Source: Oasisia sp. SBJ-2009
Taxonomy: Eukaryota; Annelida; Polychaeta; Sabellida; Siboglinidae
DNA length: 64,000 nt
Direction: 5' to 3'
NCBI GenBank assembly: GCA_964017155.1
Contig: OZ024860.1
Coordinates: 53,438,056 to 53,502,055 of the forward strand
Numbering within the stretch: the stretch's first letter is position 1; each line of letters starts with the position of its first letter. Shown here piece after piece: positions 10,620-24,183 of this stretch. A program made the translations under genes and the position numbers. Under the pieces are notes generated by a model, which was given only the letters and a program-made list of their open reading frames with translations, made no database searches and was not told the DNA's origin.

Positions 10620-13600
10620 AGTTATAAAACCAACATTGAGGTGGGCCCGACTTGTACATCAATGCCTACACTTGCGGGCGCGTACCTTCACGCGCACTCT
10701 CTCAGAAAAGCACGTATACTCTCAATTTGTTTTCAGTATTTCACTATTTGGCACTGATGTACAAGTCGGACCCACCTCAATGTTGTTATTATATCAGTAT
10801 TTTTGCCAACATTTGATACTTGATTAAATTAATTCATTGAATTATAATCATCTTGCGCGTATTTATGTTTTATAAACAGCGCGTCTTGGCAAACTTTTGA
10901 GGTCGAAAAGACAGCGCGATTTGTGCCAGTCGCAAGCGCAGCGGTGCATGTTACTGCGCTGTGCATATGGAATGAGCGATAAACAGTTAGTTTATGCCGA
11001 CCACGCTGTCTTTTCGACCTCAAAAGTCTGCTAAGACGCGCTGTATATAAAACATTAATATGCGCAAGATGATTATAATTGATTGAATTAACAAAATCAA
11101 GTATCAAATATTGGCAAAGATACAGTTATAATAACAAAATTGAGGTGGGCCCGACTGGTACATGAATGCCTACACTTGCGGGCGCGTACCTTCACGCGCA
11201 CTCTCTCATAAAAGCACGTATACTCTCAATTTGTGTTCAGTATTTCACTATTTGGCACTGATGTACAAGTCGGACCCACCTCAATGTTGCTATTATATCA
11301 GTATTTTTGCCAACATTTGATATTTGATTAAATTAATTCATACAATTATAATCATCTTGCGCGTATTTATGTTTTATAAACAGCACGTCTTGGCAAACTT
11401 TTGAGGTCGAAAAGACAGCGCGATTTGTGCCAGTCGCAAGCGCAGCGGTCACTATTTCCCTATTTGGCACTTATGTACAAGACGGACCCACCTCAATGTT
11501 GCTATTATATCACTATTTTTGGCCAACATTTGATACTTGATTAAATTAATTCATTCAATTATAATCATCTTGCGCGTATTTATGTTTTATAAACAGCGCG
11601 TCTTGGCAAACGTTTGGGGTCGAAAAGACAGCACGATTTGTGCCAGTCGCAAGCGCAGCGGTGCATGTTTCTGCGCTGTGCATATGGAATGAGCGATAAA
11701 CAGTTTGTTTATGCCGACCACGCTGTCTTTTCGACCTCAAAAGTCTGCTAAGACGCGCTGTATATAAAACATTAATATGCGCAAGATGATTATAATTGAT
11801 TGAATTAACAAAATCAGGTATCAAATATTGGCAAAGATATAGTTATAATACCAACATTGAGGTGGGCCCGACTTGTACATGAATGCCTACACTTGCGGGC
11901 GCGTACCTTCACGCGCACTCTCTCATAAAAGCACGTATACTCTCAATTTGTGTTCAGTATTTCACTATTTGGCACTGATGTACAAGCCGGACCCACCTCA
12001 ATGTTGTTATTATATCAGTATTGTTGCCAACATTTGATACTTGATTAAATTAATTCATTGAATTATAATCATCTTGCGCGTATTTATGTTTGATAAACAG
12101 CGCGTCTTGGCAAACTTTTGAGGTCGAAAAGACAGCGCGACTTGTGCCAGTCGCAAGCGCAGCGGTGTATGTTACTGCGCTGAGCATATGAAATGAGCGA
12201 TGTACAGTTTGTTTATGCCGACCGCGCTGTCTTTTCGACCTCAACAGTCTGCTAAGACGCGCTGTATATAAAACATAAATATGTGCAAGATCATTATAAT
12301 TGATAGAATTAGTAAAATCAAGTATCAAATGTTGGCAAAGATACAGTTATAATACCAACATTGAGGTGGGCCCGACTTGTACATAAATGCCTACACTTGC
12401 GGGCGCGTACCTTCACGCGCACTCTCTCATAGAAGCACGTATACTCTCAATTTGTTTTCAGAATTTCACTATTTGGCACTTATGTACAAGTCGGACCCAC
12501 CTCAATGTTGCTATTGTATCAGTATTTTTGCCAACATTTGATACATGATTAAATTAATTCATTCAATTACAATCATCTTGCGCGTATTTATGTTTTATAA
12601 ACAGCGCGTCTTGGCAAACTGTTGAGGTCGAAAAGACAGCGCGATTTGTGCCAGTCGCAAGCGCAGCGGTCACTATTTCCCTATTCGGCACTTATGTACA
12701 AGTCGGACCCACGTCAATGTTGCTATTATATCACTATTTTTGGCCAACATTTGATACTTGATTAAATTAATTCATTCAATTATAATCATCTTGCGCGTAT
12801 TTATGTTTTATAAACAGCGCGTCTTGGCAAACTGTTGATGTCGAAAAGACAGCGCGATTTGTGCCAGTCGCAAGCGCAGCGGTGCATGTTACTGCGCTGA
12901 GCATATGAAATTAGCGATGAACAGTTTGTTTATGCCGACCGCGCTGTCTTTTCGACCTCAAAAGTCTGCTAAGACGCGCTGTATATAAAACATTAATATG
13001 CGCAAGATGATTATAATTGATTGAATTAACAAAATCAAGTATCAAATGTTGGCAAAGATACAGTTATTATACCAAACTTGAGGTGGGCCCGACTTGTACA
13101 TAAATGCCTACACTTGCGGGCGCGTACCTTCACGCGCACTCTCTCATAAAAGCACGTATACTCTCAATTTGTTTTCAGAATTTCACTATTTGGCACTTAT
13201 GTACAAGTCGGACCCACCTCAATGTTGCTATTATATCAGTATTTTTGCCAACATTTGATACATGATTAAATTAATTCATTCAATTACAATCATCTTGCGC
13301 GTATTTATGTTTTATAAACAGCGCGTCTTGGCAAACTGTTGAGGTCGAAAAGACAGCGCGATTTGTGCCAGTCGCAAGCGCAGCGGTCACTATTTCACTA
13401 TTTGGCACTTATGTACAAGTCGGACCCACCTCAATGTTGCTATTATATCACTATTTTTTGCCAACATTTGACACTTGATTAAATTAATTCATTCAATTAT
13501 AATCATCTTGCTCGTATTTATGTTTTATAAACAGCGCGTCTTGGCAAACGTTTGTGGTCGAAAAGACAGCACGATTTGTGCCAGTCGCAAGCGCAGCGGT

Positions 13601-16600
13601 GCATGTTTCTGCGCTGTGCATATGAAATGAGCGACAAACAGTTTGTTTATGCCGACCACGCTGTCTTTTCGACCTCAAAAGTCTGCTAAGACGCGCTATA
13701 TATAAAACATTAATATGCGCAATATGATTATAATTGATTGAATTAACAAAATCAAGTATCAAATATTGGCAAAGATACAGTTATAAAACCAACATTGAGG
13801 TGGGCCCGACTTGTACATAAATGCCTACACTTGCGGGCGCGTACCTTCACGCGCACTCTCTCAGAAAAGCACGTATACTCTCAATTTGTTTTCAGTATTT
13901 CACTATTTGGTACTGATGTACAAGTCGGACCCACCTCAATGTTGTTATTATATCAGTATTTTTGCCAACATTTGATACTTGATTAAATTAATTCATTGAA
14001 TTATAATCATCTTGCGCGTATTTATGTTTGATAAACAGCGCGTCTTGGCAAACTTTTGAGGTCGAAAAGACAGCGCGACTTGTGCCAGTCGCAAGCGCAG
14101 CGGTGTATGTTACTGCGCTGAGCATATGAAATGAGCGATGTACAGTTTGTTTATGCCGACCGCGCTGTCTTTTCGACCTCAACAGTCTGCTAAGACGCGC
14201 TGTATATAAAACATAAATATGTGCAAGATCATTATAATTGATAGAATTAGTAAAATCAAGTATCAAATGTTGGCAAAGATACAGATATAATACCAACATT
14301 GAGGTGGGCCCGACTTGTACATAAATGCCTACACTTGCGGGCGCGTACCTTCACGCGCACTCTCTCATAAAAGCACGTATACTCTCAATTTGTTTTCAGA
14401 ATTTCACTATTTGGCACTTATGTACAAGTCGGACCCACCTCAATGTTGCTATTATATCAGTATTTTTGCCAACATTTGATACATGATTAAATTAATTCAT
14501 TCAATTACAATCATCTTGCGCGTATTTATGTTTTATAAACAGCGCGTCTTGGCAAACTGTTGAGGTCGAAAAGACAGCGCGATTTGTGCCAGTCGCAAGC
14601 GCAGCGGTCACTATTTCACTATTTGGCACATATGTACAAGTCGGACCCACCTCAATGTTGCTATTATATCAGTATTTTTGCCAACATTTGATACTTGATT
14701 AAATTAATTCATTCAATTATAATCATCTTGCGCGTATTTATGTTTTATAAACAGCGCGTCTTGGCAAACTTTTGAGGTCGAAAAGACAGCGCGATTTGTG
14801 CCAGTCGCAAGCGCAGCGGTCACTATTTCCCTATTCGGCACTTATGTACAAGTCGGACCCACGTCAATGTTGTTATTATATCACTATTTTTGGCCAACAT
14901 TTGATACTTGATTAAATTAATTCATTCAATTATAATCATCTTGAGCGTATTTATGTTTTATAAACAGCGCGTCTTGGCAAACTGTTGATGTCGAAAAGAC
15001 AGCGCGATTTGTGCCAGTCGCAAGCGCAGCGGTGCATGTTACTGCGCTGAGCATATGAAATTAGCGATGAACAGTTTGTTTATGCCGACCGCGCTGTCTT
15101 TTCGACCTCAAAAGTCTGCTAAGACGCGCTGTATATAAAACATTAATATGCGCAAGATGATTATAATTGATTGAATTAACAAAATCAAGTATCAAATGTT
15201 GGCAAAGATACAGTTATTATACCAAACTTGAGGTGGGCCCGACTTGTACATAAATGCCTACACTTGCGGGCGCGTACCTTCACGCGCACTCTCTCATAAA
15301 AGCACGTATACTCTCAATTTGTTTTCAGAATTTCACTATTTGGCACTTATGTACAAGTCGGACCCACCTCAATGTTGCTATTATATCAGTATTTTTGCCA
15401 ACATTTGATACATGATTAAATTAATTCATTCAATTACAATCATCTTGCGCGTATTTATGTTTTATAAACAGCGCGTCTTGGCAAACTGTTGAGGTCGAAA
15501 AGACAGCGCGATTTGTGCCAGTCGCAAGCGCAGCGGTCACTATTTCACTATTTGGCACTTATGTACAAGTCGGACCCACCTCAATGTTGCTATTATATCA
15601 CTATTTTTTGCCAACATTTGATACTTGATTAAATTAATTCATTCAATTATAATCATCTTGCTCGTATTTATGTTTTATAAACAGCGCGTCTTGGCAAACG
15701 TTTGTGGTCGAAAAGACAGCACGATTTGTGCCAGTCGCAAGCGCAGCGGTGCATGTTTCTGCGCTGTGCATATGAAATGAGCGACAAACAGTTTGTTTAT
15801 GCCGACCACGCTGTCTTTTCGACCTCAAAAGTATGCTAAGACGCGCTATATATAAAACATTAATATGCGCAATATGATTATAATTGATTGAATTAACAAA
15901 ATCAAGTATCAAATATTGGCAAAGATACAGTTATAAAACCAACATTGAGGTGGGCCCGACTTGTACATAAATGCCTACACTTGCGGGCGCGTACCTTCAC
16001 GCGCACTCTCTCATAAAAGCACGTATACTCTCAATTTGTTTTCAGAATTTCACTATTTGGCACTTATGTACAAGTCGGACCCACCTCAATGTTGCTATTA
16101 TATCAGTATTTTTGCCAACATTTGATACTTGTTTAAATTAATTCATTCAATTATAATCATCTTGCGCGTATTTATGTTTTATAAACAGCGCGTCTTGGCA
16201 AACTTTTGAGGTCGAAAAGACAGCGCGATTTGTGCCAGTCGCAAGCGCAGCGGTCACTATTTCCCTATTCGGCACTTATGTACAAGTCGGACCCACGTCA
16301 ATGTTGCTATTATATCACTATTTTTGGCCAACATTTGATACTTGATTAAATTAATTCATTCAATTATAATCATCTTGCGCGTATTTATGTTTTATAAACA
16401 GCGCGTCTTGGCAAACTGTTGATGTCGAAAAGACAGCGCGATTTGCGCCAGTCGCAAGCGCAGCGGTGCATGTTACTGCGCTGAGCATATGAAATGAGCG
16501 ATGAACAGTTTGTTTATGCCGACCGCGCTGTCTTTTCGACCTCAACAGTCTACTAAGACGCGCTGTATATAAAACATAAATATGCGCAAGATAATTATAA

Positions 16601-17362
16601 TTGATATAATTAATAAAATCAAGTATCAAATGTTGGCAAAGATACAGTTATAATACCAACATTGAGGTGGGCCCGACTTGTACATAAATGCCTACACTTG
16701 CGGGCGCGTACCTTCACGCGCACTCTCTCATAAAAGCACGTATACTCTCAATTTGTTTTCAGAATTTCACTATTTGGCACTTATGTACAAGTCGGACCCA
16801 CCTCAATGTTGCTATTATATCAGTATTTTTGCCAACATTTGATACATGATTAAATTAATTCATTCAATTACAATCATCTTGCGCGTATTTATGTTTTATA
16901 AACAGCGCGTCTTGGCAAACTGTTGAGGTCGAAAAGACAGCGCGATTTGTGCCAGTCGCAAGCGCAGCGGTCACTATTTCACTATTTGGCACTTATGTAC
17001 AAGTCGGACCCACCTCAATGTTGCTATTATATCACTATTTTTTGCCAACATTTGATACTTGATTAAATTAATTCATTCAATTATAATCATCTTGCTCGTA
17101 TTTATGTTTTATAAACAGCGCGTCTTGGCAAACGTTTGTGGTCGAAAAGACAGCACGATTTGTGCCACTCGCAAGCGCAGCGGTGCATGTTTCTGCGCTG
17201 TGCATATGAACTGAGCGACAAACAGTTTGTTTATGCCGACCACGCTGTCTTTTCGACCTCAAAAGTCTGCTAAGATGCGCTATATATAAAACATTAATAT
17301 GCGCAATATGATTATAATTGATTGAATTAACAAAATCAAGTTACAAATATTGGCAAAGATAC
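10620..17362. repeat. 6743-bp higher-order repeat, copy 2, with one T moved
   Basis: Total length equals copy 1, but the order is 504, 717, 504, 717, 717, 504, 929, 717, 717, 717. The TTF of copy 1 is a TF here (12345-13061), and a TF of copy 1 is a TTF here (14283-15211). The cacatatgtac arm has moved with it (near 14627). Confidence 0.9.
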
Positions 17363-20300
17363 AGTTATAAAACCAACATTGAGGTGGGCCCGACTTGTAC
17401 ATCAATGCCTACACTTGCGGGCGCGTACCTTCACGCGCACTCTCTCAGAAAAGCACGTATACTCTCAATTTGTTTTCAGTATTTCACTATTTGGCACTGA
17501 TGTACAAGTCGGACCCACCTCAATGTTGTTATTATATCAGTATTTTTGCCAACATTTGATACTTGATTAAATTAATTCATTGAATTATAATCATCTTGCG
17601 CGTATTTATGTTTTATAAACAGCGCGTCTTGGCAAACTTTTGAGGTCGAAAAGACAGCGCGATTTGTGCCAGTCGCAAGCGCAGCGGTGCATGTTACTGC
17701 GCTGTGCATATGGAATGAGCGATAAACAGTTAGTTTATGCCGACCACGCTGTCTTTTCGACCTCAAAAGTCTGCTAAGACGCGCTGTATATAAAACATTA
17801 ATATGCGCAAGATGATTATAATTGATTGAATTAACAAAATCAAGTATCAAATATTGGCAAAGATACAGTTATAATAACAAAATTGAGGTGGGCCCGACTG
17901 GTACATGAATGCCTACACTTGCGGGCGCGTACCTTCACGCGCACTCTCTCATAAAAGCACGTATACTCTCAATTTGTGTTCAGTATTTCACTATTTGGCA
18001 CTGATGTACAAGTCGGACCCACCTCAATGTTGCTATTATATCAGTATTTTTGCCAACATTTGATATTTGATTAAATTAATTCATACAATTATAATCATCT
18101 TGCGCGTATTTATGTTTTATAAACAGCACGTCTTGGCAAACTTTTGAGGTCGAAAAGACAGCGCGATTTGTGCCAGTCGCAAGCGCAGCGGTCACTATTT
18201 CCCTATTTGGCACTTATGTACAAGACGGACCCACCTCAATGTTGCTATTATATCACTATTTTTGGCCAACATTTGATACTTGATTAAATTAATTCATTCA
18301 ATTATAATCATCTTGCGCGTATTTATGTTTTATAAACAGCGCGTCTTGGCAAACGTTTGGGGTCGAAAAGACAGCACGATTTGTGCCAGTCGCAAGCGCA
18401 GCGGTGCATGTTTCTGCGCTGTGCATATGGAATGAGCGATAAACAGTTTGTTTATGCCGACCACGCTGTCTTTTCGACCTCAAAAGTCTGCTAAGACGCG
18501 CTGTATATAAAACATTAATATGCGCAAGATGATTATAATTGATTGAATTAACAAAATCAGGTATCAAATATTGGCAAAGATATAGTTATAATACCAACAT
18601 TGAGGTGGGCCCGACTTGTACATGAATGCCTACACTTGCGGGCGCGTACCTTCACGCGCACTCTCTCATAAAAGCACGTATACTCTCAATTTGTGTTCAG
18701 TATTTCACTATTTGGCACTGATGTACAAGCCGGACCCACCTCAATGTTGTTATTATATCAGTATTGTTGCCAACATTTGATACTTGATTAAATTAATTCA
18801 TTGAATTATAATCATCTTGCGCGTATTTATGTTTGATAAACAGCGCGTCTTGGCAAACTTTTGAGGTCGAAAAGACAGCGCGACTTGTGCCAGTCGCAAG
18901 CGCAGCGGTGTATGTTACTGCGCTGAGCATATGAAATGAGCGATGTACAGTTTGTTTATGCCGACCGCGCTGTCTTTTCGACCTCAACAGTCTGCTAAGA
19001 CGCGCTGTATATAAAACATAAATATGTGCAAGATCATTATAATTGATAGAATTAGTAAAATCAAGTATCAAATGTTGGCAAAGATACAGTTATAATACCA
19101 ACATTGAGGTGGGCCCGACTTGTACATAAATGCCTACACTTGCGGGCGCGTACCTTCACGCGCACTCTCTCATAAAAGCACGTATACTCTCAATTTGTTT
19201 TCAGAATTTCACTATTTGGCACTTATGTACAAGTCGGACCCACCTCAATGTTGCTATTGTATCAGTATTTTTGCCAACATTTGATACATGATTAAATTAA
19301 TTCATTCAATTACAATCATCTTGCGCGTATTTATGTTTTATAAACAGCGCGTCTTGGCAAACTGTTGAGGTCGAAAAGACAGCGCGATTTGTGCCAGTCG
19401 CAAGCGCAGCGGTCACTATTTCACTATTTGGCACATATGTACAAGTCGGACCCACCTCAATGTTGCTATTATATCAGTATTTTTGCCAACATTTGATACT
19501 TGATTAAATTAATTCATTCAATTATAATCATCTTGCGCGTATTTATGTTTTATAAACAGCGCGTCTTGGCAAACTTTTGAGGTCGAAAAGACAGCGCGAT
19601 TTGTGCCAGTCGCAAGCGCAGCGGTCACTATTTCCCTATTCGGCACTTATGTACAAATCGGACCCACGTCAATGTTGCTATTATATCACTATTTTTGGCC
19701 AACATTTGATACTTGATTAAATTAATTCATTCAATTATAATCATCTTGCGCGTATTTATGTTTTATAAACAGCGCGTCTTGGCAAACTGTTGATGTCGAA
19801 AAGACAGCGCGATTTGTGCCAGTCGCAAGCGCAGCGGTGCATGTTACTGCGCTGAGCATATGAAATTAGCGATGAACAGTTTGTTTATGCCGACCGCGCT
19901 GTCTTTTCGACCTCAAAAGTCTGCTAAGACGCGCTGTATATAAAACATTAATATGCGCAAGATGATTATAATTGATTGAATTAACAAAATCAAGTATCAA
20001 ATGTTGGCAAAGATACAGTTATTATACCAAACTTGAGGTGGGCCCGACTTGTACATAAATGCCTACACTTGCGGGCGCGTACCTTCACGCGCACTCTCTC
20101 ATAAAAGCACGTATACTCTCAATTTGTTTTCAGAATTTCACTATTTGGCACTTATGTACAAGTCGGACCCACCTCAATGTTGCTATTATATCAGTATTTT
20201 TGCCAACATTTGATACATGATTAAATTAATTCATTCAATTACAATCATCTTGCGCGTATTTATGTTTTATAAACAGCGCGTCTTGGCAAACTGTTGAGGT

Positions 20301-21237
20301 CGAAAAGACAGCGCGATTTGTGCCAGTCGCAAGCGCAGCGGTCACTATTTCACTATTTGGCACTTATGTACAAGTCGGACCCACCTCAATGTTGCTATTA
20401 TATCACTATTTTTTGCCAACATTTGATACTTGATTAAATTAATTCATTCAATTATAATCATCTTGCTCGTATTTATGTTTTATAAACAGCGCGTCTTGGC
20501 AAACGTTTGTGGTCGAAAAGACAGCACGATTTGTGCCAGTCGCAAGCGCAGCGGTGTATGTTACTGCGCTGAGCATATGAAATGAGCGATGCACAGTTTG
20601 TTTATGCCGACCGCGCTGTCTGTTCGACCTCAAAAGTCTGCTAAGACGCGCTATATATAAAACATTAATATGCGCAATATGATTGTAATTGATTGAATTA
20701 ACAAAATCAAGTATCAAATATTGGCAAAGATACAGTTATAAAACCAACATTGAGGTGGGCCCGACATGTACATAAATGCCTACACTTGCGGGCGCGTACC
20801 TTCACGCGCACTCTCTCAGAAAAGCACGTATACTCTCAATTTGTTTTCAGTATTTCACTATTTGGCACTGATGTACAAGTCGGACCCACCTCAATGTTGT
20901 TATTATATCAGTATTTTTGCCAACATTTGATACTTGATTAAATTAATTCATTGAATTATAATCATCTTGCGCGTATTTATGTTTGATAAACAGCGCGTCT
21001 TGGCAAACTTTTGAGGTCGAAAAGACAGCGCGACTTGTGCCAGTCGCAAGCGCAGCGGTGTATGTTACTGCGCTGAGCATATGAAATGAGCGATGTACAG
21101 TTTGTTTATGCCGACCGCGCTGTCTTTTCGACCTCAACAGTCTGCTAAGACGCGCTGTATATAAAACATAAATATGTGCAAGATCATTATAATTGATAGA
21201 ATTAATAAAATCAAGTATCAAATGTTGGCAAAGATAC
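17363..21237. repeat. 6743-bp higher-order repeat, copy 3, partial
   Basis: Unit lengths 504, 717, 504, 929, 717, 504 follow copy 1, with the TTF back at 19088-20016. The match breaks off near 21238, where the 2946-bp higher-order repeat begins. The F whose S1 lies near 20550-20620 is a mosaic of two subfamilies. Confidence 0.88.
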
Positions 21238-24183
21238 AGTTATAATACCAACATTGAGGTGGGCCCGACTTGTACATCAATGCCTACACTTGCGGGCGCG
21301 TACCTTCACGCGCATTCTCTCATAAAAGCACGTATACTCTCAATTTGTTTTCAGAATTTTACTATTTGGCACATATGTACAAGTCGGACCCACATCAATG
21401 TTGCTATTATATCAGTATTTTTGCCAACATTTGATACTTGATTAAATTAATTCATTCAATTATAATCATCTTGCGCGTATTTATGTTTTATAAACAGCGC
21501 GTCTTGGCAAACTTTTGGGGTCGAAAAGACAGCGCGATTTGTGCCAGTCGCAAGCGCAGCGGTGCATGTTACTGCGCTGTGCATATGGAATGAGCGATAA
21601 ACAGTTAGTTTATGCCGACCACGCTGTCTTTTCGACCTCAAAAGTCTGCTAAGACGCGCTGTATATAAAACATTAATATGCGCAAGATGATTATAATTGA
21701 TTGAATTAACAAAATCAGGTATCAAATATTGGCAAAGATACAGTTATAATACCAACATTGAGGTGAGCCCGACTTGTACATGAATGTCTACACTTGCGGG
21801 CGCGTACCTTCACGCGCACTCTCTCATAAAAGCACGTATACTCTCAATTTGTGTTCAGTATTTCACTATTTGGCACTGATGTACAAGTCGGACCCACCTC
21901 AATGTTGCTATTATATCAGTATTTTTGCCAACATTTGTTACTTGATTAAATTAATTCATTCAATTATAATTATCTTGCGCGTATTTATGTTTTATAAACA
22001 GCGCGTCTTGGCAAACTTTTGAGGTCGAAAAGACAGCGCGATTTGTGCCAGTCGCAAGCGCAGCGGTCACTATTTCCCTATTTGGCACTTATGTACAAGT
22101 CGGACCCACCTCAATGTTGCTATTATATCACTATTTTTGGCCAACATTTGATACTTGATTAAATTAATTCATTCAATTATAATCATCTTGCGCGTATTTA
22201 TGTTTTATAAACAGCGCGTCTTGGCAAACTGTTGATGTCGAAAAGACAGCGCGATTTGTGCCAGTCGCAAGCGCAGCGGTGCATGTTACTGCGCTGAGCA
22301 TATGAAATGAGCGATGAACAGTTTGTTTATGCCGACCGCGCTGTCTTTTCGACCTCAAAAGTCTGCTAAGACGCGCTGTATATAAAACATAAATATGCGC
22401 AAGATAATTATAATTGATATCATTAATAAAATCAAGTATCAAATGTTGGCAAAGATACAGTTATAATACCAACATTGAGGTGGGCCCGACTTGTACATAA
22501 ATGCCTACACTTGCGGGCGCGTACCTTCACGCGCACTCTCTCATAAAAGCACGTATACTCTCAATTTGTTTTCAGAATTTCACTATTTGGCACTTATGTA
22601 CAAGTCGGACCCACCTCAATGTTGCTATTATATCAGTATTTTTGCCAACATTTGATACATGATTAAATTAATTCATTCAATTACAATCATCTTGCGCGTA
22701 TTTATGTTTTATAAACAGCGCGTCTTGGCAAACTGTTGAGGTCGAAAAGACAGCGCGATTTGTGCCAGTCGCAAGCGCAGCGGTCACTATTTCACTATTT
22801 GGCACTTATGTACAAGTCGGACCCACCTCAATGTTGCTATTATATCACTATTTTTTGCCAACATTTGATACTTGATTAAATTAATTCATTCAATTATAAT
22901 CATCTTGCTCGTATTTATGTTTTATAAACAGCGCGTCTTGGCAAACGTTTGGGGTCGAAAAGACAGCACGATTTGTGCCAGTCGCAAGCGCAGCGGTGCA
23001 TGTTTCTGCGCTGTGCATATGAAATGAGCGACAAACAGTTTGTTTATGCCGACCACGCTGTCTTTTCGACCTCAAAAGTCTGCTAAGACGCGCTATATAT
23101 AAAACATTAATATGCGCAATATGATTATAATTGATTGAATTAACAAAATCAAGTATCAAATATTGGCAAAGATACAGTTATAAAACCAACATTGAGGTGG
23201 GCCCGACTTGTACATCAATGCCTACAGTTGCGGGCGCGTACCTTCACGCGCACTCTCTCAGAAAAGCACGTATACTCTCAATTTGTTTTCAGTATTTCAC
23301 TATTTGGCACTAATGTACAAGTCGGACCCACCTCAATGTTGTTATTATATCAGTATTTTTGCCTACATTTGATACTTGATTAAATTAATTCATTGAATTA
23401 TAATCATCTTGCGCGTATTTATGTTTGATAAACAGCGCGTCTTGGCAAACGTTTGAGGTCGAAAAGACAGCGCGACTTGTGCCAGTCGCAAGCGCAGCGG
23501 TGTATGTTACTGCGCTGAGCATATGAAATGAACGATGTACAGTTTGTTTATGCCGACCGCGCTGTCTTTTCGACCTCAAAAGTCTGCTAAGACGCGCTAT
23601 ATATAAAACATTAATATGCGCAATATGATTGTAATTGATTGAATTAACAAAATCAAGTATCAAATATTGGCAAAGATACAGTTATAAAACCAACATTGAG
23701 GTGGGCCCGACATGTACATAAATGCCTACACTTGCGGGCGCGTACCTTCACGCGCACTCTCTCAGAAAAGCACGTATACTCTCAATTTGTTTTCAGTATT
23801 TCACTATTTGGCACTGATGTACAAGTCGGACCCACCTCAATGTTGTTATTATATCAGTATTTTTGCCAACATTTGATACTTGATTAAATTAATTCATTGA
23901 ATTATAATCATCTTGCGCGTATTTATGTTTGATAAACAGCGCGTCTTGGCAAACTTTTGAGGTCGAAAAGACAGCGCGACTTGTGCCAGTCGCAAGCGCA
24001 GCGGTGTATGTTACTGCGCTGAGCATATGAAATGAGCGATGTACAGTTTGTTTATGCCGACCGCGCTGTCTTTTCGACCTCAACAGTCTGCTAAGACGCG
24101 CTGTATATAAAACATAAATATGTGCAAGATCATTATAATTGATAGAATTAATAAAATCAAGTATCAAATGTTGGCAAAGATAC
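21238..24183. repeat. 2946-bp higher-order repeat, copy 1
   Basis: Unit lengths are 504, 717, 717, 504, 504. Characteristic variants include ggcacatatgtac in the first X, ggtgagcccgac near 21760, and the ttgttacttg change near 21936. All return 2946 bp later. Confidence 0.88.

Noticed and set aside
3160..21237. Higher-order repeats as a pure assembly artefact
   Set aside because: Copies carry private substitutions and a moved T module, which simple duplication of the same reads would not produce; raw reads would be needed for certainty.
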